From assembly GCF_000276805.1 (NCBI RefSeq), contig NZ_AKXQ01000021.1, positions 1-64,000 of the forward strand: DNA of 64,000 nucleotides. Reading direction: 5' to 3'. The translations under genes were made by a program, and so were the position numbers. The notes beneath the pieces are model-generated. The model searched no databases. It saw only the letters and a list, made by a program, of their open reading frames with translations, and had not been told where the DNA came from. This document shows positions 39,756 to 49,605 of the stretch, piece after piece (positions within the stretch are counted from its first letter, which is position 1; each line of letters starts with the position of its first letter). Source of the stretch: Moritella dasanensis ArB 0140. Its GTDB lineage: Bacteria; Pseudomonadota; Gammaproteobacteria; Enterobacterales; Moritellaceae.

Positions 39756-40505
39756 ATGATCGCATCGGCACTTAAACCTGGTTTTATTCGACTAATTTGC
39801 ATCTTTCTTGTTACTGCAGTGCTTAGCGGCTGCGGCTTCCATTTAAAGAATGGCAGTGGTATTCCCAATGAATTACGTAATTTAACCTTAGTATCGAGTA
39901 AATATTCTGATCTAACCCGCCTAATCAAAAGAGAATTACGTTACAACCAAATTAATCTCGTAGAACCGACAGTCACCAGCATGGAATCGTTAACAACAGA
40001 AACCGATAACACGTCAGATGACATGGGGGAAGACTCAACCCAAACTAAAATAACCGCAATGGATCCGGCGTTATTAAACTCAACAACACCTGTACTCAGA
40101 ATCATGTCAGAGAGTACCGGTTCACGCACAGTATCTCTGTATTCAGATGCAACGGCAGCGGAATATGAACTTAGCTATGTTTTAGAAATGGAAGTTCGCT
40201 TACCTAATCAAGATCCTCAGTATTTCACTATCGCCCTACAACGTGATCAATTAAACAACTCTCAAGAAGCGCTTGCCCGTTCACGTGAATCTGAATTATT
40301 AGTGCGAGAACTACGTGAAGCAGCAGCACAACAGGTTGTCCGCACACTAAGCCAAGTTGTTATTGACCCACAGACAGCTGGCGATAGCGATGAAGAATCA
40401 ACGCTAAATGACGCAGAGCTGACTACCGAATTAAGTACAAAATTGAATGCAGAACTTAATTCAGAGTTAAATACAGAGCTAAATACAGAAGTTGAAGCTA
40501 ACTAA
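39756..40505 (+). CDS. lptE: LPS-assembly lipoprotein LptE with repeat tail
   Basis: Outer-membrane lipoprotein that plugs the LptD barrel for LPS export. Lipobox VLSGC (C26), then GFHLKNGSGIP as in the family. At 249 residues it is longer than the ~193-residue E. coli protein. The excess is a Ser/Thr/Asp-rich insert (about 71-105) and a C-terminal tail (221-248) of seven tetrapeptides of the type E-L-N-T, encoded by a 12-bp DNA repeat. Its stop overlaps the holA start (TAATG). Confidence 0.92.
   Translation: MIASALKPGFIRLICIFLVTAVLSGCGFHLKNGSGIPNELRNLTLVSSKYSDLTRLIKRELRYNQINLVEPTVTSMESLTTETDNTSDDMGEDSTQTKITAMDPALLNSTTPVLRIMSESTGSRTVSLYSDATAAEYELSYVLEMEVRLPNQDPQYFTIALQRDQLNNSQEALARSRESELLVRELREAAAQQVVRTLSQVVIDPQTAGDSDEESTLNDAELTTELSTKLNAELNSELNTELNTEVEAN
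40416..40499 (+). repeat. Seven tandem 12-bp units in the 3' end of lptE
   Basis: Seven in-frame 12-mers such as GAGTTAAATACA and GAGCTAAATACA, encoding (E/K)-(L/V)-(N/T/S/E)-(T/A/S). The units differ mostly by single bases; the fifth and sixth differ by one base. Confidence 0.85.
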
Positions 40506-41542
40506 TGCGCGTTTATCCAGAACAACTCGATCAGTACTTAAAAACTGAAATCAAACCCTGCTATTTAATATTTGGTGAAGAACCGTTATTAAAGATGGAA
40601 GCGATTGAACAGATTAAAGCCGCCGCGCAGAAAGTCGGCTTTGACGAGCATCATAAATTTCATGCAGAACCAATCATGGACTGGCCCGCGGTGTTTAATG
40701 CTTGCCAATCCATGTCGCTATTTTCGAGTCGTCAAACTGTTGAACTGATCTTTGAAAAAAGACCAACGAAAGAAGATATCAGCCAACTTAATGATTTGTT
40801 TAAACTACTAAACCCTGATCTGATTATCATCATCAGTGGTCCTTACTTAACCAAAGCCCAGCAAAGCGCAAAATGGTTTCTACAGTACTTCAAGAATGCG
40901 CTGTTCATTCCAGTTGGTCATCCCGAAGGCCGATTTTTTGCCAACTGGATGCGTCATCGTCTTAAACGCGCTAACCTTGACGCCCAAGCCGATGTGATCA
41001 CCCTGCTTTGCCGTAGCTTTGAAGGTAACTTATTAGCGGCCAAGCAAGAAATTGATAAATTATCCCTGCTTCATCCAGGGCAGACCCTCACCTTGGCGCA
41101 ATTGCAGGCAGCAATTACCCAGCATTCACACTTCAGTAGTTTTCAGCTAGTTGATGCGCTGCTTGCCGGTAAAGTAAATCGTGGGCAGCGGATCCTGCAA
41201 CAATTACAAGCCGAAGGTGTCGATCCAATCGTCATTAACTGGGCGCTAAACAAAGAAATCAATCAACTTTATCATTACAGCTTAATGCAACAGCAAGGAC
41301 TTTCTGTGATTGATGAAATGAAGAAACAGCGTTTATGGGCAGGTCGCCAGCAGATTATTAATGCCTGCTTAAGTCGCTTATCATTAAGCAAAATTGAGCA
41401 AATGTTAATATTGTGTTCAAGTGTTGATAGTGCGATCAAAACTAGCAGCAGTATTGACCCTTGGTTATCATTACAAATGTTAAGTATCAGCTTTACCGAC
41501 TCCACTTTGCTACCCAACTTTCATCATGCCGACATTAACTAA
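40505..41542 (+). CDS. holA: DNA polymerase III subunit delta
   Basis: Clamp-loader delta subunit that opens the beta clamp. 345 residues; family segment FGEEPLLKMEAIEQI near the N-terminus and the helical collar domain at the C-terminus. Translationally coupled to lptE and nadD by TAATG overlaps on both sides. Confidence 0.95.
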   Translation: MRVYPEQLDQYLKTEIKPCYLIFGEEPLLKMEAIEQIKAAAQKVGFDEHHKFHAEPIMDWPAVFNACQSMSLFSSRQTVELIFEKRPTKEDISQLNDLFKLLNPDLIIIISGPYLTKAQQSAKWFLQYFKNALFIPVGHPEGRFFANWMRHRLKRANLDAQADVITLLCRSFEGNLLAAKQEIDKLSLLHPGQTLTLAQLQAAITQHSHFSSFQLVDALLAGKVNRGQRILQQLQAEGVDPIVINWALNKEINQLYHYSLMQQQGLSVIDEMKKQRLWAGRQQIINACLSRLSLSKIEQMLILCSSVDSAIKTSSSIDPWLSLQMLSISFTDSTLLPNFHHADIN

Positions 41543-42225
41543 TGACTGATTTTATCCCGACTCGCGCGATTGGTATTTTAGGTGGAACATTTGATCCGAT
41601 CCATTATGGTCATCTACGTCCTTGCTTAGATCTATTACAACAGCTTAATTTAGCTGAAGTCAGATTGATGCCAAATCACATTCCCCCACATCGTGCGGCG
41701 CCAGGCTCAAATGCAGCGCATCGATTGGCGATGACATCATTAGCGGTAGAAAACTGTGCTGAGTTAACGGTTGATACTCGTGAGTTAAACCGTACAACAC
41801 CTTCTTATACCATCGACACCTTAATTGAGCTTGCCGCTGAGAATCCAACCAGTCCCGTATGCTTTTTAATTGGCTTAGATTCACTCAACAGCCTGCATAC
41901 TTGGTACCGCTGGCAAGAGCTACTCGACTATTGTCATCTTGTAGTGAGTTATCGCCCTAACTACGCATTAACGTTAACGCCTGAAGTACAAAAATTATTT
42001 GAACAAGTGCAAACAACCGATGTCGAAGTCCTACAGCAACAAAAGCAAGGGCGAATTTTACTCTGGCCCAGCACACAGTTAGAAATATCGGCGACACGGA
42101 TCCGTCAGTTAATTGAAAGACAGCAAAGTCCTCAATATCTATTACCCGATAATGTGTTGTCTTATATACATAAAAACAATTTGTATGCGAAAACGACAGC
42201 AGATACTAGCTCAACAGCAAGCTAG
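41542..42225 (+). CDS. nadD: Nicotinate-nucleotide adenylyltransferase
   Basis: Makes deamido-NAD from nicotinate mononucleotide and ATP. GGTFDPIHYGHL at 14-25 contains the (H/T)xGH nucleotidyltransferase motif, and EISATRIRQLI near the C-terminus is the ISxTxxR motif. 227 residues. Confidence 0.97.
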   Translation: MTDFIPTRAIGILGGTFDPIHYGHLRPCLDLLQQLNLAEVRLMPNHIPPHRAAPGSNAAHRLAMTSLAVENCAELTVDTRELNRTTPSYTIDTLIELAAENPTSPVCFLIGLDSLNSLHTWYRWQELLDYCHLVVSYRPNYALTLTPEVQKLFEQVQTTDVEVLQQQKQGRILLWPSTQLEISATRIRQLIERQQSPQYLLPDNVLSYIHKNNLYAKTTADTSSTAS

Positions 42226-42293
42226 GTATATATTTAGACATTATTCGCTGTTATAATTCGCGGTTAACTTGATAAAGTTCCTCTGGAGGACCC

Positions 42294-42623
42294 TTGCAAA
42301 TTTCTGAACTGCAAGCATTTGTACTTGAAAAAATTGAAGACATGAAAGCCCGCGACATCGAAGTTGTTGATGTTAAAGGTAAATCACCAGTTACAGATCT
42401 AATGATCGTATGTACTGGCACATCAAAAACTCACGTAAAATCGATTTCTAATCATCTTTACCTTGAAGCTAAAAGTCACGAAATATACGTGATGGGCGTT
42501 GAAGGTACGGAAGAGAGTGAATGGGTTCTAGTTGATATGGGTGATGTAGTTGTACACATCATGCAACAACAAACGCGCGATCTTTACCAACTAGAACAAC
42601 TTTGGCAGTCTGTAGGGGCATAG
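42294..42623 (+). CDS. rsfS: Ribosome silencing factor RsfS
   Basis: Binds ribosomal protein L14 and blocks subunit joining in starvation. 109 residues with [22 protein letters not shown] and [14 protein letters not shown]. The start is a TTG preceded by GGAGG at 4 bases; the rarer start codon may limit translation. Confidence 0.95.
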   Translation: MQISELQAFVLEKIEDMKARDIEVVDVKGKSPVTDLMIVCTGTSKTHVKSISNHLYLEAKSHEIYVMGVEGTEESEWVLVDMGDVVVHIMQQQTRDLYQLEQLWQSVGA

Positions 42624-42627
42624 TCAA

Positions 42628-43098
42628 ATGAAGATTCAGCTAGTTGCTGTTGGCAGTAAGATGCCAGCATGGGTGGAAATCGGGTATAAAGAATATGCAC
42701 GTCGCTTCCCTAAAGATATGCCTTTTGAGTTACTTGAAATCAGTGCGGGTAAGCGTGGTAAAAACGCGGACATCAAACGAATTTTAGAACTTGAAGGTGT
42801 GAAAACGATGCAAGCAATTCCGAAAGGTAATCGCATCGTAACTCTGGAAGTTACCGGCAAACCTTGGACTACTGAACAACTAGCCGTTGAACTAGATAAG
42901 TGGAAGCATGATGGTCGAGACGTTAGCCTATTAATTGGCGGCCCAGAAGGACTTGCACCAGAATGCATCGCAGCATCGGAACAGCGCTGGTCGTTGTCAC
43001 CACTAACCTTACCACATCCGATGGTACGTGTAGTGGTTGCCGAAGCGTTATATCGCGCTTGGAGTGTAACAACAAACCATCCTTATCATAGAGAGTAA
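42628..43098 (+). CDS. rlmH: 23S rRNA (pseudouridine1915-N3)-methyltransferase RlmH
   Basis: SPOUT-class methyltransferase, 156 residues. The knot region [12 protein letters not shown] and the C-terminal [23 protein letters not shown] are diagnostic. Lies 4 bases after rsfS. Confidence 0.97.
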   Translation: MKIQLVAVGSKMPAWVEIGYKEYARRFPKDMPFELLEISAGKRGKNADIKRILELEGVKTMQAIPKGNRIVTLEVTGKPWTTEQLAVELDKWKHDGRDVSLLIGGPEGLAPECIAASEQRWSLSPLTLPHPMVRVVVAEALYRAWSVTTNHPYHRE

Positions 43099-43100
43099 TA

Positions 43101-44963
43101 TTGGTGGCAAGGAAGCGTATAACCTTACGAGACCATTCTGCGGAAACAGCATTATTTAGCAGCCGCATCATGGTCTCATTTATTTTTGTCCTCTGCGTCA
43201 TTGGCTTGCTATTAAGTAATCTTTATTACTTACAAGTCGATTCATATCAAGCTTATAAAACCCGCTCGAACGAAAACCGTGTAAAGCTAGTGCCTATCGC
43301 GCCCAATCGTGGACTTATTTATGACCGTAATGGCATTCTCTTAGCTGAGAATAAACCTGTCTACAGCTTAGATATGGTACCAGAAAAATTTACTGATATT
43401 GATGCAACCATTGCCAAATTAACCACGCTATTAAATCTTACTGAAGATAACATTGATGATTTCCATCTCCGTTTAAAACGTCAGCGTCGCTTTAAACAAG
43501 TGCCTATATTAACCAATTTATCTGAATCCCAAGTGGCCCTATTTTCAGTTCAACGCCATAATTACCCCGGTATTTCGGTCACTGCACGGCTAAAACGTTA
43601 TTACCCGTTTGGCGACGCGCTCACGCACGCACTCGGTTATGTCGCCAGAATTAACAGTAATGATCTTAAACGCTTAGAAAAAAGTGGTTCACGCGCAGTT
43701 TATGCCGCGACCCATGATATAGGCAAACAAGGCATCGAACGTTATTACGAAAAAACCCTCCATGGCGAGCCCGGCTTTAAAGAAGTTGAAGTAAATAACC
43801 GCGGCAAGATCGTGCGAACACTCAAAATAACCCAGCCCGTACCCGGTAATGACCTGTACTTAAATATCGATATTCGTTTGCAGCTTAAAGCGCAACAAGA
43901 ATTAGCCGGTCGTCGTGGCGCTATCATCTTGCTGGCACCGAAAACCGGTGAAATACTGGCGATGATGTCGAGCCCGAGTTACGACCCCAATTTATTCGTC
44001 CACGGCATTAGCAGTAAAAACTACAACCGCCTATTACAGTCAAAAGATCGCCCGTTGATTAACCGTGCCACACAAGGCCGTTATCCACCCGCATCGACAG
44101 TGAAACCACAGCTGGCAATCTTAGGTTTAGAAGATGGGGCTATCACGCCGAGTACCATTATCAATGACCGCGGTTGGTTCCAGATCCCCAATACCAAACG
44201 TCGCTTTCGTGACTGGAAACGTTGGGGACACGGTAAAATTAATGTCTATACAGCCATCGAGCAATCCTCGGACACCTTCTTTTATAACCTCGCTTATAAT
44301 GTCGGTATTGATAAAATAAATGGCTTCATGAGCGAATTTGGTTTTGGCGACTATACCGGTATTGACGTCAGAGAAGAAACCAATGCTATTTTGCCATCGC
44401 GAGAATGGAAACGTGCACGCTACAATGAACCTTGGTATCAAGGTGACACTATTTCCGTGGGTATTGGTCAAGGTTACTGGTCTGCAACACCGATCCAATT
44501 AGCCAAAGCAACAGGGATTGTCGCCAGTAAAGGCTTACGCCCTGTTCCACAACTGATCAGAGATATCCAATACACTAATGGTGATATCTTTGAACCTGTG
44601 GTCGAATTACCGCCGCTAAAATTAAAAGATCCAGCCAACTGGCAAGTCGCCAAAGATGGCATGCACGGTGTAGTGACAAGCAGTAACGGTACCGCACGTC
44701 GCGCGTTTGCTAAAGCATCTTATAGCGCCGCAGGTAAATCGGGTACTGCACAGTTATACCAGCTTGGTGAAGAAAAATACGACGCAAGTAAGATCCGCGA
44801 ACGGTTACGTGATAATGCCATGTTTGTCGCTTACGCTCCGTTTGAAGAACCCGAAATCTCGGCCACTATCATTCTAGAAAATGCCGGTGGTGGTAGCTCA
44901 CAAGCCGCACCATCTGCACGTCGTCTATTTGATGTTTACTTCGACAATAAAAAGGAAAATTAA
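43101..44963 (+). CDS. mrdA: Penicillin-binding protein 2 (peptidoglycan transpeptidase)
   Basis: Class B PBP of the elongasome that cross-links side-wall peptidoglycan. One N-terminal membrane helix (about 23-44), dimerisation domain, then transpeptidase motifs SxxK = STVK (S332), SSD near 391, and KSGTAQ near 547. 620 residues. Start is TTG 43101 or GTG 43104, 2-5 bases after rlmH, with GAGAG upstream. Stop overlaps mrdB. Confidence 0.97.
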   Translation: MVARKRITLRDHSAETALFSSRIMVSFIFVLCVIGLLLSNLYYLQVDSYQAYKTRSNENRVKLVPIAPNRGLIYDRNGILLAENKPVYSLDMVPEKFTDIDATIAKLTTLLNLTEDNIDDFHLRLKRQRRFKQVPILTNLSESQVALFSVQRHNYPGISVTARLKRYYPFGDALTHALGYVARINSNDLKRLEKSGSRAVYAATHDIGKQGIERYYEKTLHGEPGFKEVEVNNRGKIVRTLKITQPVPGNDLYLNIDIRLQLKAQQELAGRRGAIILLAPKTGEILAMMSSPSYDPNLFVHGISSKNYNRLLQSKDRPLINRATQGRYPPASTVKPQLAILGLEDGAITPSTIINDRGWFQIPNTKRRFRDWKRWGHGKINVYTAIEQSSDTFFYNLAYNVGIDKINGFMSEFGFGDYTGIDVREETNAILPSREWKRARYNEPWYQGDTISVGIGQGYWSATPIQLAKATGIVASKGLRPVPQLIRDIQYTNGDIFEPVVELPPLKLKDPANWQVAKDGMHGVVTSSNGTARRAFAKASYSAAGKSGTAQLYQLGEEKYDASKIRERLRDNAMFVAYAPFEEPEISATIILENAGGGSSQAAPSARRLFDVYFDNKKEN

Positions 44964-46063
44964 TGCCAGATCGTCGTCACAATCAGAGTATTTGGTATAA
45001 ATTACATATCGATTTCCCGTTATTATTTGGCCTGTTAAGCCTGATGGGTGTCAGTCTTGTCGTGCTTTACAGCGCCGGTGGCGCTGATATGGCCCTAATG
45101 GAAAGACAAGGCATTCGAATGGTTCTCGCTTTAGCGGTGATGTTTGCTTTGGCACAAATATCCCCATCGACCTATCGACGCTGGGCATTCCCTATTTTTA
45201 TTATTGGGACCTTATTATTAGTCGCGGTATTACTGTTTGGCCATGTAGGTAAAGGAGCGCAACGTTGGATTGATCTTGGTTTTACCAAGTTCCAACCATC
45301 TGAAATCATGAAAGTAGTGATGCCATTGGCCGTTGCCCGCTACATGAGTAATCAGCAAATACCACCCAGCTTTAGAACCATCATTACCGCGGTCATCATG
45401 GTGCTTATCCCGACCTTATTGATTGCCAAACAACCTGATTTAGGTACGTCACTCTTGGTTGCTACATCAGGCATATTTGTGATCTTCTTGGCCGGTATGT
45501 CATGGCGCTTAGTGATGATTGCATTTGGACTGGTTTCAGGTTTTGCGCCGGTGCTGTGGTTTTTCTTAATGCACCCCTATCAAAAACAACGGGTATTAAC
45601 CTTCTTAAACCCAGAAACAGACCCACTTGGTTCTGGTTATCATATTATCCAATCTAAAATTGCCATTGGTTCTGGCGGGTTTTGGGGTAAAGGTTGGTTA
45701 TCGGGTACCCAATCACAGTTGGATTTTTTACCCGAACGTCACACCGATTTTATTTTTGCGGTATTTAGTGAAGAGTTCGGTTTATTCGGTGTTATTTTAT
45801 TACTGTCATTGTATTTATTTGTTATCTGCCGCGGTTTAATCATCGCATTACAGGGCCAACGTATATTTGAGCGCCTTATTGCGGGCAGTATAATCCTGAC
45901 ATTCTTTATTTATTTGTTCGTAAATATAGGCATGGTCAGTGGATTATTACCGGTAGTGGGCGTACCACTGCCTTTAATTAGCTATGGTGGCACTTCGATG
46001 GTGACATTGATGGCTGGATTTGGCATTCTAATGTCTGTAAGAACACACCGTCGCTTAAGTTGA
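44963..46063 (+). CDS. mrdB: Peptidoglycan glycosyltransferase RodA
   Basis: SEDS-family polymerase acting with PBP2. 366 residues, about ten membrane helices, with the conserved GHVGKGAQRWIDLG loop and the C-terminal GVPLPLISYGGTSM motif. Coupled to mrdA by a TAATG overlap. Confidence 0.97.
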   Translation: MPDRRHNQSIWYKLHIDFPLLFGLLSLMGVSLVVLYSAGGADMALMERQGIRMVLALAVMFALAQISPSTYRRWAFPIFIIGTLLLVAVLLFGHVGKGAQRWIDLGFTKFQPSEIMKVVMPLAVARYMSNQQIPPSFRTIITAVIMVLIPTLLIAKQPDLGTSLLVATSGIFVIFLAGMSWRLVMIAFGLVSGFAPVLWFFLMHPYQKQRVLTFLNPETDPLGSGYHIIQSKIAIGSGGFWGKGWLSGTQSQLDFLPERHTDFIFAVFSEEFGLFGVILLLSLYLFVICRGLIIALQGQRIFERLIAGSIILTFFIYLFVNIGMVSGLLPVVGVPLPLISYGGTSMVTLMAGFGILMSVRTHRRLS

Positions 46064-46072
46064 GGAATCCAG

Positions 46073-47068
46073 ATGCTAGGTAAAAAAAGTTTATTTCTGC
46101 TAGGTTTAGCAGCGTTTCAAGCTAATAGTGCTGAGTTAACCAGTGAGCACAAGACTTGGGTCGAAGAATTAAGTAGTAAATATGACATCTCAGAACAGGT
46201 TCTGACTGATGCCATTGGGCAAGCTAATTTTGATGAAAATGTATTAACCAAAATCAAAACACCTTGGGAAAAGAAACCTTGGTATAAATACGCGCCAATT
46301 TTTATTACCGAAAGCCGAATTAACAAAGGTGTAGAATACTGGAATCAGTACGAAGACGTTTTTGCCAAGGCTGAAAAAGAATACGGTGTACCAGCACAAG
46401 TGATCGTCGCGATTATGGGTGTTGAAACTTTCTACGGTAAATACAAAGGTAATCTTTCGGTATTAGATTCGCTCTATACACTGGGCTTTAATTACCCTTC
46501 ACGTGGGAAATTTTTCCGTCAAGAGTTCGCGCAATACATTAAATTAAGCGAACAACAAGGTTGGAAGCTAACTGAAACGCAAGGTTCGTATGCGGGCGCG
46601 ATGGGCTTAGGTCAATTTATCTCATCAAGTTACAGCCATTACGGCGTTGATTTTTCTGGTGACGGTAAAGTCGATATGATCAACGATCCTGTCGATGCGA
46701 TTGGTAGTATTGCGAACTACTTTAACAAGCATAAATGGAGTACCGGTGCATCCGTTGCTTATCCTGTCAAAGCTGACAGTGAAAAAGTACAGGCATTACT
46801 GAGTTCATCATTACGAATCAAACACACATGGGCAGACCTAACAGCTGCTGGTGTGGTATTGAAAGAATCCGATGACCGTGTACCAGCAATAACCATCGAA
46901 GACTCAAGTCCGGCCAAGTTACTTAAGCTACAGCAACTTGATAGCGATGAGTACTGGGTTTACCTCGATAATTTCTACAGCATTACCCGTTACAATCACA
47001 GCCCACTGTACGCAATGGCTGTTTTTCAATTAAGTGAAAAAATTAAACAAGCTAAAAATGCGCAATAA
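46073..47068 (+). CDS. mltB: MltB-type lytic murein transglycosylase (non-lipoprotein)
   Basis: GH103 lytic transglycosylase cleaving the glycan to anhydro-muropeptides. The catalytic glutamate is in GVETFYGKYKGN (about residue 123), and GAMGLGQFISSSY follows. 331 residues. The N-terminus is a short type I-like signal ending AFQANSA without a lipobox cysteine, so unlike E. coli MltB it is likely soluble in the periplasm. Lies 9 bases after mrdB and overlaps rlpA. Confidence 0.92.
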   Translation: MLGKKSLFLLGLAAFQANSAELTSEHKTWVEELSSKYDISEQVLTDAIGQANFDENVLTKIKTPWEKKPWYKYAPIFITESRINKGVEYWNQYEDVFAKAEKEYGVPAQVIVAIMGVETFYGKYKGNLSVLDSLYTLGFNYPSRGKFFRQEFAQYIKLSEQQGWKLTETQGSYAGAMGLGQFISSSYSHYGVDFSGDGKVDMINDPVDAIGSIANYFNKHKWSTGASVAYPVKADSEKVQALLSSSLRIKHTWADLTAAGVVLKESDDRVPAITIEDSSPAKLLKLQQLDSDEYWVYLDNFYSITRYNHSPLYAMAVFQLSEKIKQAKNAQ

Positions 47069-47849
47069 ACAACGATTAACTCTACTTTGTATCTGCGGTC
47101 TGTTGGCCGCATGTTCTTCTTCGCGTTATCAGTACAGTGATGATCACGCGCCAGAAAACATTCCTCAGCTTGATGATATTGCAGATGCAGTGCCAACGCC
47201 GCAAACCTATAGCCGTTCTGCCAATCGCGACTATCAAGTGCGTGGTATTGATTATGAAGTATGGCGAGATATCAAAACCTTAACCCAAGAAGGTAAAGCA
47301 TCTTGGTATGGCAATAAGTTTCATGGCCACAAGACCTCAAACGGCGAAGTTTATGACATGTTTTCAATGTCGGCAGCACACAAGAATTTACCACTGCCCA
47401 GTTTTGTCAAAGTCACAAACTTAGGTAATGATAAAACCGTTATCGTGCGCGTTAATGATCGTGGACCGTTCCATTCAGAACGCATTATCGATTTATCGTA
47501 TGCGGCAGCGTATAAATTAGATATGTTACAATCTGGCACTGCGAATGTGCGGGTTGAATTAATTATTCCGACGGCCGATAACAGCAGTTTATTCACCCCA
47601 AAACCGCAGTGGTTTATTCAAGTATTAGCCTCAAGTAATGAAGCTAAAGCACAACAAATCGCCGACAGTTTAGGGGTTAAATACAGTACCGAAAACCGCT
47701 TAGTCATCAGTGGTAAGTTTCATCGAGTACAGCTAGGACCGATTTCAGAGTCAGCGCAAGCACAAAGCTTATTAGCTAAAGTTAAGCAACAATATACAAA
47801 TGCTTATGTTTTGAAGGAACTTTCCAGCAAAGCTGTATCTAATAAATAA
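47058..47849 (+). CDS. rlpA: Septal-ring lytic transglycosylase RlpA (lipoprotein)
   Basis: Lipoprotein with lipobox LLAAC (C19), a double-psi beta-barrel domain (GKASWYGNKFHGHKTSNGE through VNDRGPFH), and a C-terminal SPOR domain (about 185-255) that binds denuded glycans. The start is taken as ATG 47058 (263 aa); GTG 47034 is an alternative. Overlaps mltB by 11 bases. Confidence 0.93.
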   Translation: MRNKQRLTLLCICGLLAACSSSRYQYSDDHAPENIPQLDDIADAVPTPQTYSRSANRDYQVRGIDYEVWRDIKTLTQEGKASWYGNKFHGHKTSNGEVYDMFSMSAAHKNLPLPSFVKVTNLGNDKTVIVRVNDRGPFHSERIIDLSYAAAYKLDMLQSGTANVRVELIIPTADNSSLFTPKPQWFIQVLASSNEAKAQQIADSLGVKYSTENRLVISGKFHRVQLGPISESAQAQSLLAKVKQQYTNAYVLKELSSKAVSNK

Positions 47850-47872
47850 ACTTTAAATAGTAATACATCATT

Positions 47873-47895
47873 CAGCTAGTTTGATAGACTAGCTG
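47873..47895 (+). terminator. Hairpin after rlpA
   Basis: CAGCTAGT (47873-47880) pairs with ACTAGCTG (47888-47895), loop 7, followed by CTATTCTC. Weak. Confidence 0.4.
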
Positions 47896-47993
47896 CTATT
47901 CTCGAATAAACTTGATTAAAAACCGTTTACTCAAGTTTATTTACCTAAGTTATCAGTAACTTAATCACAATTTTAATTATAGCGAAGTGAAAC

Positions 47994-49160
47994 GTGGCCA
48001 ATCAATTAAAAACATTTATCCTCACGAGCCTAGCAGTGGCGAGTTTCTCATTAAGTGCCGCACCCAGCGTCATTCCAGATACGCCAGTCGTTGCGGCTAA
48101 AGCATTCATATTAGTTGATTTTGATTCAGGCAAGGTTATCGCACAAAAAAATGCTGATGACTCATTAAAACCTGCCAGCCTGACTAAAATGATGACAAGT
48201 TATGTTATTGGCCAAGAAATTAAAGCTGGTAATATCAATCTAAGTGATCAAGTAACCATCAGTAAAAATGCATGGGCTAAAAACTTCCCTGATTCATCAA
48301 AAATGTTTATCGAAGTTGGTAAGACAATAACAGTAGAAAAACTGAATCAAGGCATTATCGTGCAATCTGGTAATGATGCTTGCGTCGCAATGGCTGAACA
48401 TATCGCTGGTACAGAAAGCGCCTTTGCTCAACTGATGAACTCATGGAGTAAACAGCTTGGTATGGACTCAACCCACTTTGCTAATAGCCACGGTTTAGAT
48501 AGCAAAGAGCAATACACCACAGCGCGTGATATGGCCACATTAGGCCAAGCACTTATCCGTGATGTGCCTGAAGAATATCGCATTTACTCGCAAAAGAAAT
48601 TTACTTATAACGGTATAACGCAATACAACCGTAATGGCTTATTGTGGGATAAAAGCATGAACGTGGACGGCATTAAAACCGGTCACACTTCAGGAGCTGG
48701 TTTTAACTTAGTGTCTTCAGCAACCAAAGACAACATGCGTCTAATAGCCGTTGTACTGGGTACTAAAAGTGGTGATGCACGTAAAGCTGAAAGTAAAAAG
48801 CTATTAAACTTTGGTTTCCGTTTCTACGAAACAGTGACATTACATGAAGCAAACTCAAGTATCGTTGCAGAACGCGTATGGATGGGTGAGCAAGAGCAAG
48901 TTGAACTAGGCCTAGCAAATAAATTAACGCTGACAGTGCCACGTGGTCAAGCAAAAAACCTAACCGCTAACTTTGAAATTCAAAAAGAACTAAGCGCACC
49001 CATTGCGAAAGGCGATATCGTCGGTAAAGTATTCTATAACCTTAACGATGAAGAGATTGCTCAGGCTGATTTAATTGCGCTTGAAGACGTCGAATTAGGT
49101 AGCTGGTTTAGCCGATTAATTGATTATTTCAAATTATTATTTACGGGTTGGTTTGGTTAA
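47994..49160 (+). CDS. dacA: D-alanyl-D-alanine carboxypeptidase (PBP5/6 type)
   Basis: Trims the terminal D-alanine from stem peptides. Signal peptide, then SxxK = SLTK (S62), SGN (125-127) and KTG (228-230), and a C-terminal amphipathic anchor (WFSRLIDYFKLLFTGWF). 388 residues. GTG start with GAAGTGA upstream. Confidence 0.96.
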   Translation: MANQLKTFILTSLAVASFSLSAAPSVIPDTPVVAAKAFILVDFDSGKVIAQKNADDSLKPASLTKMMTSYVIGQEIKAGNINLSDQVTISKNAWAKNFPDSSKMFIEVGKTITVEKLNQGIIVQSGNDACVAMAEHIAGTESAFAQLMNSWSKQLGMDSTHFANSHGLDSKEQYTTARDMATLGQALIRDVPEEYRIYSQKKFTYNGITQYNRNGLLWDKSMNVDGIKTGHTSGAGFNLVSSATKDNMRLIAVVLGTKSGDARKAESKKLLNFGFRFYETVTLHEANSSIVAERVWMGEQEQVELGLANKLTLTVPRGQAKNLTANFEIQKELSAPIAKGDIVGKVFYNLNDEEIAQADLIALEDVELGSWFSRLIDYFKLLFTGWFG

Positions 49161-49200
49161 TCCTTTCCCTGACACCGTTACCCGATTATAATAACTAATA

Positions 49201-49224
49201 CAAAGGAGGCTGTTGCCTCCTTTG
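49201..49224 (+). terminator. Terminator hairpin after dacA
   Basis: CAAAGGAGGC (49201-49210), loop TGTT, GCCTCCTTTG (49215-49224). GC-rich stem, weak T tract. Confidence 0.65.
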
Positions 49225-49252
49225 CCATTATTTATAAGGTACGAAAAAACTA

Positions 49253-49522
49253 ATGTCTTTAAATACAAAATTCGACGAATTTCTTGATTTCCCTTGTCTA
49301 TTTAACTTTAAAGTTATCGGTAATAGCGATCCTAAACTCGAAGATAACATTGTTGCTGTGGCACAAAAACATGTCGTAGGTAACTATGCCCCTAGCTCTA
49401 GAATGAGCAGTAAAGGCACTTACAACTCTGTTACTATCAAAGTTAAAGTACAAGATAACGAACAAGCAAAAAGCTTATACATCGCTTTTGGTGCGATCCC
49501 AGGTGTGGTCCGCGTTTTATAA
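49253..49522 (+). CDS. ybeD: YbeD family (DUF493) protein
   Basis: 89-residue ACT-like protein. Family pattern FPCLFNFKVIG and a C-terminal AFGAIPGVVRVL. Molecular role unknown; the position between dacA and lipB is conserved in gammaproteobacteria. Confidence 0.93.
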   Translation: MSLNTKFDEFLDFPCLFNFKVIGNSDPKLEDNIVAVAQKHVVGNYAPSSRMSSKGTYNSVTIKVKVQDNEQAKSLYIAFGAIPGVVRVL

Positions 49523-49540
49523 AAAATAATGTCGATATCA

Positions 49541-49573
49541 AAAATCTAATTAGTGTTGCTAATTAGATTTTTT
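49541..49573 (+). terminator. Terminator after ybeD
   Basis: AAAATCTAATTAG (49541-49553), loop TGTTG, CTAATTAGATTTT (49559-49571) plus further T. Confidence 0.8.
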
Positions 49574-49605
49574 GCGTTGGTGTTAATCATATAGAAGGGC
49601 ATACT

